From Oscillospiraceae bacterium (lineage in GTDB: Bacteria > Bacillota > Clostridia > Oscillospirales > CAG-382): a stretch of 49,277 bases of DNA. The stretch covers positions 1 through 49,277 of the forward strand of contig SVTM01000021.1 of the NCBI GenBank assembly GCA_015063785.1, given 5' to 3'. Positions 22,904 to 29,925 of the stretch are shown here, one piece after another (the stretch's first letter is position 1; each line of letters opens with the position of its first letter). The notes beneath the pieces were generated by a model that made no database searches, was not told the origin of the DNA, and saw only the letters and a list, made by a program, of their open reading frames with translations. The translations under genes were made by a program, and so were the position numbers.

Positions 22904-24154
22904 TTATTCGATGGTGTAGTCAACCGTCGCAGAATATTTTACCTGCGAAAGTCCGTTTGCAAGTCCGATATACGTCTTGCCGGGGTTGATAAGCAGAGGA
23001 GTCACACCGTCGGCTTCAAAAAGCGAATAGGGCGACTGCCTGTCTGCCTTTTTCCAGACGATGTTCTTAAGCTTTCCGCCTGTTACGTAATATCCTTTTC
23101 CTTCGCCCTCAAAGGTCATTACAAGGTGGTTGTAATAATCTCCCGTGTTGCGGTAGGAAACACCAAGAAGAAGGAGGTTTTCAAAGCTTACTGCTTTTCC
23201 CGTGTTGGCATCAATATGGGCTTCGCCGTACTGACCTTTTTTATATTCTCCGTTTGCCTCGTCATAGGCAAAGAAAGATCTTGAATAACTGCCCGAATAC
23301 GACACTGTTACCGACATGGCGTCTTCGCCTTCGATTGCAGTTTCTGTTTCATAAAAGTGCAGGGGATGGGCAAAACCTTCGTTTATCTGAGTCCTGAATT
23401 TCAGGGCGGTTACAGCATTTGAAATTTTTTCGCCGCTTGTCATGGATGCGTGCTCGTATCCCATGTTGCGCACTCTGTCCTGGTCTTTCCAGTAGCTGTT
23501 TGCTTCTGCCTGCGAACCGCGAACCCCGTCGATGTTGTCAATGTATCTTGCTGCGATGGTGGAATATGCATCTTCGCTGCCGCCGCAATGGGCGTATATG
23601 GCATCGTGCGATTGGGCAAGGTCAATATAATAATCTCGCGACGATCTGACAGATCCTGTTACCGGCAGATTTTCGTAATCCGAAAAAACGCACATCAGAC
23701 GGGTGATTCCACCCTCAACTATACATTCGTACATGATGTCGGCGTTCGAGATGCCAAGCTGGGGAATGGCCTGCTTGATGTTGTTTATCATCATCGCCAC
23801 GGGGCGCTTGTTAACATAGCTTTCTTCACAGACGAGCCCGGTAAGGGGATTTCTGAAAACTGGTTCTTCGGGTTCTTCCTGTTCCGGTTCGTTTTCGGGC
23901 TCTTTTTCGTTTTCGTCGGGCGTTTCATCTTCACCGTCTGTGGAAGGTGCCTGCTCGCCATCGGAGGGGGACTGATCTTCTTCGTCGTTCGAGCCATCGG
24001 ACGGGTTTTCGTTTTCGGTGCCTGCCGCAACGCTGTCGCCGTCAGAAGGCACATCGCTGTCTTTTGTGCAGGCAAAAAGGCAAACCGACGCCAAAAGCGC
24101 CGCAGAAAGAATGAAAGAAAAGATCTTGAATTTGTTCTTAATGTTCATGTTCAC
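22904..24154 (-). CDS. DUF3048-domain lipoprotein (YerB-like)
   Basis: 416 residues. Lipoprotein signal with lipobox ASVCLFAC, then an acidic, Ser/Glu/Pro-rich linker (about residues 35-95). The DUF3048 domain starts with NPLTGLVCEESYVNKRPVAMMINN and contains GITRLMCVFSDYENLPVTGSVRSSRDYYIDLAQ. The protein is anchored outside the cell. The family is widespread in Firmicutes and of unknown function. It is the first gene of the argS operon, with a strong promoter at 24192-24220. Confidence 0.9.
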   Translation of the reverse strand: MNMNIKNKFKIFSFILSAALLASVCLFACTKDSDVPSDGDSVAAGTENENPSDGSNDEEDQSPSDGEQAPSTDGEDETPDENEKEPENEPEQEEPEEPVFRNPLTGLVCEESYVNKRPVAMMINNIKQAIPQLGISNADIMYECIVEGGITRLMCVFSDYENLPVTGSVRSSRDYYIDLAQSHDAIYAHCGGSEDAYSTIAARYIDNIDGVRGSQAEANSYWKDQDRVRNMGYEHASMTSGEKISNAVTALKFRTQINEGFAHPLHFYETETAIEGEDAMSVTVSYSGSYSRSFFAYDEANGEYKKGQYGEAHIDANTGKAVSFENLLLLGVSYRNTGDYYNHLVMTFEGEGKGYYVTGGKLKNIVWKKADRQSPYSLFEADGVTPLLINPGKTYIGLANGLSQVKYSATVDYTIE

Positions 24155-24191
24155 ATATCTTCCTATTTTAAGAAATTTTACAACAAATTAT

Positions 24192-24220
24192 ATTATAACA
24201 AAAACAATCGGCTTTTTCAA
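24192..24220 (-). promoter_or_regulatory. Promoter of the DUF3048-argS operon
   Basis: On the minus strand TTGAAA (24220-24215), a 17-base spacer and TATAAT (24197-24192). Confidence 0.8.
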
Positions 24221-24273
24221 GACAAATTGATAAAAAGGCGTGTTATTATTTGATTTTTTGCGATTTTTTTATC

Positions 24274-24304
24274 AAAAACAAAGTCCGCAGTTTAGTGCGG
24301 ACTT
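24274..24304 (-). terminator. Terminator after the small Cys-rich ORF
   Basis: AAGTCCGCA and TGCGGACTT form a 9-base stem with a six-base loop, followed on the minus strand by TTTGTTTTTG. Confidence 0.8.
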
Positions 24305-24329
24305 CGGGTGCGATGTCTTTTGGTAAAAA

Positions 24330-24422
24330 TTAACCTCCGCAAAGGCAGCAGAGAATAATTACAGCAATAAGGATAATGATCCAGATGTTGTCATCCGAAA
24401 AAGCGTTTCCGAAGCAGCTCAT
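24330..24422 (-). CDS. Short Cys-rich single-membrane-span peptide (30 residues)
   Basis: An ATG at 24422 is preceded by AAGGAGGATGGCAA, an excellent ribosome site, and the frame ends with TAA after 30 residues. The peptide begins MSCFGNAFSDDN, continues with a hydrophobic stretch WIIIILIAVIIL, and ends CCLCGG. This layout resembles the tiny YjcZ-like or chorion-class high-cysteine peptides of Firmicutes, some of which are spore-associated. A terminator follows 25 bases later. The ribosome site, hydrophobic core and terminator argue that it is real. Confidence 0.75.
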   Translation of the reverse strand: MSCFGNAFSDDNIWIIILIAVIILCCLCGG

Positions 24423-24490
24423 TTGCCATCCTCCTTCTTTGTGTGGGCTTCTGTTACATATTATGAGGGAGGACGAAAGAGTGTTACCGA

Positions 24491-25123
24491 TTATTTTTCA
24501 AGTATCAGCTTTTTGATAGATTCCGCCTGTTTGATATCCGATTGCTCGGTGGCATAAAGGGTGGTTTTGCAATTGCAGTCCTTGCACGAGATATGCACCT
24601 TGTCGTAGTCAACCACGATTGCAAGGTTGGGCTCGCCGCAATCGCATCTGATGCGGTTGGTTATGGCAAGCTCTTCTACGGCATACATTACCTCCTGCAT
24701 CACGTTGGCGTCGAGAAAATTCTGCGACGTTTCCTCGGTCTTCTGCTCTTCAAAAAGCTCTTTCAGCTGCTTTGCGCTGATTCTCAGCGCTTCGTCCACC
24801 TTTTCTTCGGTGCCGATAAAGCAGATGTCAAGCCCCGAATATGAGCATTGCAGGATAAAAAGCTCTTTGTTGAAAAAGCTTGTGGAAGCCAGGGTGAAAG
24901 GATGGGGATGGGGACAGACCAGGCAAGGAACCGAAAGACGGATCTTTCCGTCGGCAGAAAGGGCAAGCGAAAGAGTGCTTTTTCCGCATATTTTGCATTT
25001 GATGTTATGATGTCCCGACGACATGGAAAATATGCTGATCCTGTCTGCAATGATCGCTCCGCATTCGGGACAACGGGAAGCGATAACGCAGGATTTGTCG
25101 GAAAGTGTGTGAAGGTTTTCCAT
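24491..25123 (-). CDS. Cys-rich zinc-ribbon-like protein of unknown function
   Basis: 210 residues, no signal peptide. Cysteine pairs suited to zinc binding occur near the N-terminus (CPEC at 18-21 and CKIC at about 42-45), in PCLVCPHPH (about 66-73), and near the C-terminus (CDCGEP and CKDCNC). A charged helical section lies between. The opening is reminiscent of CpXC-type domains, but I do not recognise the family with confidence. It lies 13 bases downstream of the OGG1-like glycosylase gene and probably shares its transcript. Confidence 0.75.
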   Translation of the reverse strand: MENLHTLSDKSCVIASRCPECGAIIADRISIFSMSSGHHNIKCKICGKSTLSLALSADGKIRLSVPCLVCPHPHPFTLASTSFFNKELFILQCSYSGLDICFIGTEEKVDEALRISAKQLKELFEEQKTEETSQNFLDANVMQEVMYAVEELAITNRIRCDCGEPNLAIVVDYDKVHISCKDCNCKTTLYATEQSDIKQAESIKKLILEK

Positions 25124-25136
25124 AAAAAAGCTCCTT

Positions 25137-26009
25137 TCAGCTCAGAAAAACGCCGCTCTGACAGCGCTCGTAATAAAAAAGATATTGCTGGGCGATACCT
25201 GCATATTCGCCAAAATATTCTTTTCCCTCAAAATCGGGGTAGTATTTTGCAAGTATTTTTTTCACCCATACGTCAATGGGAAAACAATCGTATTTGCGGT
25301 AGGAAAAAAGCAGTACACAGGATGCCACCTTTGGTCCTACGCCCTTGATGGTGCAAAGTTTTTTCAAGGCAGTGTCGGTGTCCTCCTTTTCGAGTGCACA
25401 GAGATCAATCGTTCCGTCGCACACTTTTTGAGCCGCGTCGATTATGTATTTTGCACGGAAGCCGGTCTTCAGATCAAAAATCGCCTGTTCTCCCGCCGCA
25501 AGTATCTTTTCAGGGGTGGGGAAGGAATAAAAGGTCTTTCCGCTTTTGTCGGCATAAACGGCATCTCCGTATTTTTCACAGAGAGCCTCGATTATTTTCT
25601 TGATTCTCGGGATGTTGTTATTCTGCGAAATGATAAACGACAAAAGAGCTTCCCAATGCTCCTGATGCAGAATGCGAATACCCTTTGCATAGCTTGCTGC
25701 CTTTTTAAGAGTATCATCAAATCCAAACGATTCGATGCATCCGGCATAGTCAAATTCGAGATCAAAAAAATCGTGCCATATGGCAGAAAATTCATCTTTT
25801 GTGCAGGGAAAAAGCGATATATTTCCGCCTTTTTCGTAAATCTCAACGTATTTCCCCTTGGCAACGCCAAAGTATGCTCCGTCGTCGCGCTTGTTGAATC
25901 TGAAGCATTGACCACAGTCAAAAACATCGGCAAGGGCAAAATTTTGGGTATTCTCCAGCACGATTGCGCCGTCTTTTTCGCTTATCAAAAAAATATTCTT
26001 CTTGTTCAT
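25137..26009 (-). CDS. OGG1-like 8-oxoguanine DNA glycosylase/AP lyase
   Basis: 290 residues from the ATG at 26009; an in-frame GTG at 26018 is possible. The N-terminal OGG_N-type domain has FDCGQCFRF (residues 30-38). The HhH-GPD domain ends with IKGVGPKVASCVLLF and FPIDVWVKK, giving the catalytic lysine K227 and aspartate D246 expected of a bifunctional glycosylase. Such enzymes remove oxidised guanine and nick the backbone. An AlkA-like role on alkylated bases is less likely because the lysine is present. Confidence 0.85.
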   Translation of the reverse strand: MNKKNIFLISEKDGAIVLENTQNFALADVFDCGQCFRFNKRDDGAYFGVAKGKYVEIYEKGGNISLFPCTKDEFSAIWHDFFDLEFDYAGCIESFGFDDTLKKAASYAKGIRILHQEHWEALLSFIISQNNNIPRIKKIIEALCEKYGDAVYADKSGKTFYSFPTPEKILAAGEQAIFDLKTGFRAKYIIDAAQKVCDGTIDLCALEKEDTDTALKKLCTIKGVGPKVASCVLLFSYRKYDCFPIDVWVKKILAKYYPDFEGKEYFGEYAGIAQQYLFYYERCQSGVFLS

Positions 26010-26020
26010 ATTGATCACTC

Positions 26021-26049
26021 TTGATTATTGATGAAAAATTTGTTATAAT
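26021..26049 (+). promoter_or_regulatory. Promoter of the DUF6062 gene
   Basis: TTGATT (26021-26026), a 17-base spacer and TATAAT (26044-26049), 28 bases before the ATG at 26077. Confidence 0.7.
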
Positions 26050-26076
26050 TAAAGAAAAAACAAGGAACGGTTAAAA

Positions 26077-26763
26077 ATGGAAGAAAGAATATATACTATA
26101 CCTGTAAACGAAGCTTTTGAAAGCAACGACGGCTGTCCCTTCTGCCGCCTTTACAAAAAGCTCGAAAATGACGAGCTGGACTTGATACTTGGTGCATCGA
26201 TGATGGAACCGGATATCCGAGTGCAAACCAACAAGCTCGGATTTTGCGGCAAGCACAACAACCGTATGTTCAATATGAAAAACCGCCTCGGCATGGGCCT
26301 TATGCTCGAAAGCCACCTTGCAGAGATAAGAAAGAGCGTTGAAACAAAGCCCTCCATATTCACAAAGGACGCAGGTGCTTCCACGGCAAAGTCTCTTGAC
26401 GAGCTTTCCGAAAGTTGCTACGTCTGTAAGATGGTCGAGGGCAAGATCTCAAAGATGGTCGAGACCGCCGTACTTCTTTGGGAGCGCGACCGCGATTTCA
26501 GAACGAAAACGGCAAATCAAAAGTTCTTCTGCCTGCCCCACTATTCGCGCTTTATCAAGACTGCATCTAACAAAATGTCAAAGAAACTCTATCCCGAATT
26601 TCTAAAATCCGTAAACGAGACACAGATGGCATATTTCGATAAGCTTTCTGCCGACGTTTCGTGGTTCTGCAAAAAGTTTGACTATCGCTACGATGCCGAA
26701 CCCTGGGGGGATTCAAAGGACGCCGTAGAGCGCTCTATCGCTTTTCTCAACGGTTGCGAATAA
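26077..26763 (+). CDS. DUF6062-family Cys-rich protein
   Basis: 228 residues, cytoplasmic. It opens with a CPFCRLYKKLE motif (first pair near residue 23), has FCGKHNNRMFNMKNRLG near residue 70, CYVCKMVEGKI near residue 115 and FCLPHYSRF near residue 155. The two C-x2-C plus C-x2-H sets suggest metal or cofactor binding by a duplicated module. This matches the DUF6062 family of Clostridia; the function is unknown. It is a single-gene unit divergent from the glycosylase gene. Confidence 0.85.
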   Translation: MEERIYTIPVNEAFESNDGCPFCRLYKKLENDELDLILGASMMEPDIRVQTNKLGFCGKHNNRMFNMKNRLGMGLMLESHLAEIRKSVETKPSIFTKDAGASTAKSLDELSESCYVCKMVEGKISKMVETAVLLWERDRDFRTKTANQKFFCLPHYSRFIKTASNKMSKKLYPEFLKSVNETQMAYFDKLSADVSWFCKKFDYRYDAEPWGDSKDAVERSIAFLNGCE

Positions 26764-26778
26764 GCAAAGATTTTTATT

Positions 26779-26806
26779 AAGGGAAACCTTTTTGGGTTTC
26801 CCTTTA
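26779..26806. terminator. Bidirectional terminator between DUF6062 and rex
   Basis: AAGGGAAACC and GGTTTCCCTT form a stem around a T-rich loop, directly between the ends of two convergent genes. Confidence 0.75.
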
Positions 26807-27472
26807 TTATTTATCTGCCTTTTTTTCGTCGTCAAGCTTTGTCAGCTCATAGCAGAGTGTCATCAAAGTGTCGCCGAGGTGGATGTTTTCGATTCTGACG
26901 TTGTATTTTTCAAGAGTAAGCTCCATGTTGGAAAAATTCCAAAAGCCGCGAACACCGCATTTTGCAAGTCTTTCTGCAACGTCTGCCGCCTGATTTTTCG
27001 GAACGGTAAGAACTGCGATGTCGGCTTTTTTCTCTGCCATAAAAGCTTCGATGGTCTCAAAGTCCGAAACCTTCACTCCTGCGATCTCTGTGCCGATAAC
27101 CTCGCTGCTGATATCGAAAAGACCGGTGATCGTAACACCGCGCTTTTCAAAAAGAGGGTTGTTTGCAAGGGCTTTTCCCAGGTTTCCGATACCGATAATG
27201 ACGGCGGTGTAGCTTCTGTCGGTGCCGAGAATGGTGGATATTTTGCTGTAAAGATTTGTAACGTTATAGCCGTATCCCTGCTGACCGAAGCCGCCAAAGC
27301 AGTTGAGATCTTGGCGTATCTGCGATGCAGTCACGTTCATGCGCTCTGAAAGCTCCTTCGACGATATGCGTGTGATCCTTGCTCTGATCAGCTCGCGCAG
27401 ATATCTGAAATAGCGAGGGAGGCGTCTGATGACGGCGGTGGATATGGGCTTGGAATTTGGATCCTGATTCAT
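26807..27472 (-). CDS. rex: Redox-sensing transcriptional repressor Rex
   Basis: 221 residues from the ATG at 27472, preceded by AGGAAG. The N-terminal winged helix includes SSKELSERMNVTASQIRQDLNCFGGFGQQGYGYNV, the Rex signature. The Rossmann domain has IIGIGNLGKALA for NAD(H). Rex represses fermentation and redox genes when the NADH/NAD+ ratio is low. It is the last gene of a run beginning at 31833. A Rex-like inverted repeat overlaps that run's promoter (31891-31908), suggesting self-control. Confidence 0.96.
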   Translation of the reverse strand: MNQDPNSKPISTAVIRRLPRYFRYLRELIRARITRISSKELSERMNVTASQIRQDLNCFGGFGQQGYGYNVTNLYSKISTILGTDRSYTAVIIGIGNLGKALANNPLFEKRGVTITGLFDISSEVIGTEIAGVKVSDFETIEAFMAEKKADIAVLTVPKNQAADVAERLAKCGVRGFWNFSNMELTLEKYNVRIENIHLGDTLMTLCYELTKLDDEKKADK

Positions 27473-27491
27473 TTTTTTAACTTCCTGTCTT

Positions 27492-28535
27492 TTATTTTGA
27501 TATTTCGCCCGTCGCATATGCATTCAGCGACAGATCTCTGAAATCTTTGTCTTTGTTTTGGGTATATTCGTAATACGCTTGACATCCGATCATTACGGCG
27601 TTGTCACCGCAGAGCGAAAGGGGCGGAACAAAAAACTTTATGTTGTGTTTTTTGCACAGCTTTTCAAGCGCTGCGCGCAGATGACTGTTGGCGGCCACTC
27701 CTCCTGCAAGCACCAGCTTTTCCGGTGTTTTTCTTTCGGTGTCCGAAAATAACAACTCAACTCGCTGGATTATGGCACCAACCACGGCAGACGTGAAGGA
27801 TGCAGACATATCGGCACAGTCGATATTTTCGCCCTTCTGCTGGGCATTGTGAATGATGTTGACAGCACTCGTCTTAAGCCCCGAAAAAGAAAAATCGTAC
27901 GGGCAGTTTTTTACACGGGTGTCGGGAAAAGCAAAGGCTTTTGGGTTGCCGTTTTTTGCAGCGCCGTCCATTTTTGCGCCACCCGGATAGGGCAGTCCTA
28001 TCATACGGGCAATCTTGTCAAAGCTTTCTCCGGCCGCATCGTCACGGGTTGCACCGATAACTTCAAAATCGGTGTACGATCTCACGTCGACAAGAGACGT
28101 GTGTCCGCCCGATACCACAAGGGCAACAAAAGGAGGCTCAAGAAAGTCTTTTTCCTCCTCGCCGTTAAAGTATGCATAGTTTGCGGCAATGTGACCTCTG
28201 ATGTGATGCACGGGTATAAGAGGCTTGTCTGCGCCGTAGGCAAGAGATTTTGCAAAGTTTACGCCCACAAGCAGTGCTCCGATAAGTCCCGGCTCGTTGG
28301 TAACGGCGATGGCGTCGATGTCAGAAAGGGCAATACCTGCGTCGTCCAGGGCTTTTTTGGTCACCCACGATATGGCTTCAGAATGTGCGCGCGACGCGAT
28401 CTCGGGTACCACTCCGCCGTAAAGGGCATGGGTTTCTATTTGGGAAGCGACGACGTTTGAGTGGATCTTTCTGCCGTCTTCCACAACGGCAGCGCAGGTT
28501 TCGTCGCAGGATGATTCGATTGCTAAAATTTTCAT
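27492..28535 (-). CDS. tsaD: tRNA N6-adenosine threonylcarbamoyltransferase
   Basis: 347 residues. The catalytic subunit of t6A37 synthesis transfers threonylcarbamoyl to A37 of ANN-decoding tRNAs. It opens ILAIESSCDETCAAVVEDG, the family start. It carries the metal site HHIRGH (H111 and H115) and GGVAANSHLR near the end. It follows rimI with a 7-base gap and precedes rex by 19 bases. TsaD makes the t6A that MtaB (14453-15796) further modifies. Confidence 0.96.
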   Translation of the reverse strand: MKILAIESSCDETCAAVVEDGRKIHSNVVASQIETHALYGGVVPEIASRAHSEAISWVTKKALDDAGIALSDIDAIAVTNEPGLIGALLVGVNFAKSLAYGADKPLIPVHHIRGHIAANYAYFNGEEEKDFLEPPFVALVVSGGHTSLVDVRSYTDFEVIGATRDDAAGESFDKIARMIGLPYPGGAKMDGAAKNGNPKAFAFPDTRVKNCPYDFSFSGLKTSAVNIIHNAQQKGENIDCADMSASFTSAVVGAIIQRVELLFSDTERKTPEKLVLAGGVAANSHLRAALEKLCKKHNIKFFVPPLSLCGDNAVMIGCQAYYEYTQNKDKDFRDLSLNAYATGEISK

Positions 28536-28542
28536 TTTTTGT

Positions 28543-29007
28543 CTATGCTTTCTCTGTTAATATCTTGTCCATCAAAAGAGCATCTTCCTTTGGCTGAGTA
28601 TAGTAATTTTTTCTTATGCCTACTTCTTCAAATCCAAACTTTTTGTAAAGGGAAATGGCAGGGGTGTTGGATGCCCGCACCTCGAGCATCATTTTTCCCA
28701 CGCTTTTTTCTCTGGCATATTCTGTTGCATATGCTATAAGGTTTTTTGCAATGCCGCGATTCCGGAATTCGGGAACAACCGCCACGTTTGCAATATCGCA
28801 TTCGTCAGCGATGATATAAAGGCCGATATATCCGCAGATGATATCGCCGTCTTTGGCAGCAAACATGATGCAAAGGGGATTTTCGATAAAATCCTTCACT
28901 CCGATTTCTGACCACGGCACCGAAAAGCATATCTTTTCAATCTCGGCAATGCGTGGCGAGTCTTCGGCAGATGCCTTTTCTATAATTATCGGTTTACTTT
29001 TCATCAT
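28543..29007 (-). CDS. rimI: Ribosomal-protein-alanine N-acetyltransferase RimI
   Basis: 154 residues. A GNAT fold with PEFRNRGIAKNLIAYA (acetyl-CoA-binding loop R/Q-x-x-G-x-A) and LEVRASNTPAISLYKKFGFEEVGIRKNYY, typical of RimI. It acetylates the N-terminal alanine of ribosomal protein S18 and perhaps others. It overlaps the phosphatase gene upstream by 14 bases and lies next to tsaD, a pairing seen in many Firmicutes. The start at 29007 has GGAG six bases upstream. Confidence 0.9.
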   Translation of the reverse strand: MMKSKPIIIEKASAEDSPRIAEIEKICFSVPWSEIGVKDFIENPLCIMFAAKDGDIICGYIGLYIIADECDIANVAVVPEFRNRGIAKNLIAYATEYAREKSVGKMMLEVRASNTPAISLYKKFGFEEVGIRKNYYTQPKEDALLMDKILTEKA

Positions 29008-29416
29008 TGAGTGCTCCGATGATTTTTTTCACTCCGTCAAGGATTTTGTCGCGGCATCTGCGATAGAGAATGATATCTCCGCCATACGGATCCGAAACGT
29101 CAACGGGAAAGGCGAATATTTTGTCTTTGTGTTCCGGAAAAAGCGATGTAATAACCCTTGCGTGGTCCGCTGTTATGCCGACGATGTAATCGTATTCTTC
29201 AAGATGCTTTTTGCAAAGCTTTTCGGATTTGTGATCAACAGAAATGCCGATCTCGTCAAGCGCCAAACGAGAGTTTTCCGAAACTTCACGTCCGTCAGAT
29301 GCAGTAATGCCGGCCGATGAAGCCACGAATCCTTCGGGGGCGCATTCGTTGAAAATGGCCTGTGCCATGGGACTTCTGCAGGTGTTGCCCGTGCAGACGA
29401 ACAAAACTTTTTTCAT
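28994..29416 (-). CDS. Low-molecular-weight protein phosphatase (YwlE-like)
   Basis: 140 residues from the ATG at 29416; a TTG at 29425 is a weaker alternative. The active-site loop is CTGNTCRSPMA (C8, R14), and the general acid is in DVSDPYGG. Threonine at position 12 of the loop matches B. subtilis YwlE, where it favours phospho-arginine over phospho-tyrosine. Arginine phosphatase activity is therefore likely, but no McsB-type arginine kinase lies in this window. It is co-transcribed with rimI and the dCMP deaminase. Confidence 0.85.
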   Translation of the reverse strand: MKKVLFVCTGNTCRSPMAQAIFNECAPEGFVASSAGITASDGREVSENSRLALDEIGISVDHKSEKLCKKHLEEYDYIVGITADHARVITSLFPEHKDKIFAFPVDVSDPYGGDIILYRRCRDKILDGVKKIIGALNDEK

Positions 29417-29425
29417 ATTTTTCAA

Positions 29426-29914
29426 TCAATAACCGAAGGTACCGTTAAGACTGTCGTCGTCCTCTATCCACGATTCAACGTTGTAAACGGTAAATTCGTC
29501 CTTTGTATTTCTTACGATCACTTTTTCAATGCCTGCGTTGATAACAAGACGTTTACACATCTGGCAGCTGCAGGAGTCTGCCACAAGCTCCCCGCTTTTT
29601 GCATCGATTCCGCAAAGGTACATGGTGGATCCTATCATCTGATCACGCGATGCGGCAATTATGGCGTTTGCCTCAGCGTGCACCGAGCGGCACATTTCGT
29701 ATCTTTCGCCACGGGGAATGTTCAGTTTGTCACGCATACAAAAGCAAAGGTCTGTGCAGTTTTTGCGTCCTCTGGGCGCTCCATTGTAGCCGGTGGAAAT
29801 AATACTGTCGTTTTTGACGATGATGGCACCGTATTTTTTCCGTAGGCAGGTGGCTCTTGTTGCCACAGTGCATGCTATATCGAGATAATAGTTTTCCTTG
29901 CTTATTCTTTCCAT
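29426..29914 (-). CDS. Deoxycytidylate (dCMP) deaminase, ComEB-like
   Basis: 162 residues. The zinc site is HAEANAI (H79, with E81 as proton shuttle) and CSCQMC (C117, C120). The start YYLDIACTVATRATCLRKKYGAIIV and STGYNGAPRG are typical of ComEB/dCMP deaminase. The enzyme makes dUMP for thymidylate synthesis. It is followed closely by the phosphatase gene and preceded by the large zinc-ribbon membrane protein gene with an 11-base gap. Confidence 0.92.
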   Translation of the reverse strand: MERISKENYYLDIACTVATRATCLRKKYGAIIVKNDSIISTGYNGAPRGRKNCTDLCFCMRDKLNIPRGERYEMCRSVHAEANAIIAASRDQMIGSTMYLCGIDAKSGELVADSCSCQMCKRLVINAGIEKVIVRNTKDEFTVYNVESWIEDDDSLNGTFGY

Positions 29915-29925
29915 GATCTTCTCCT

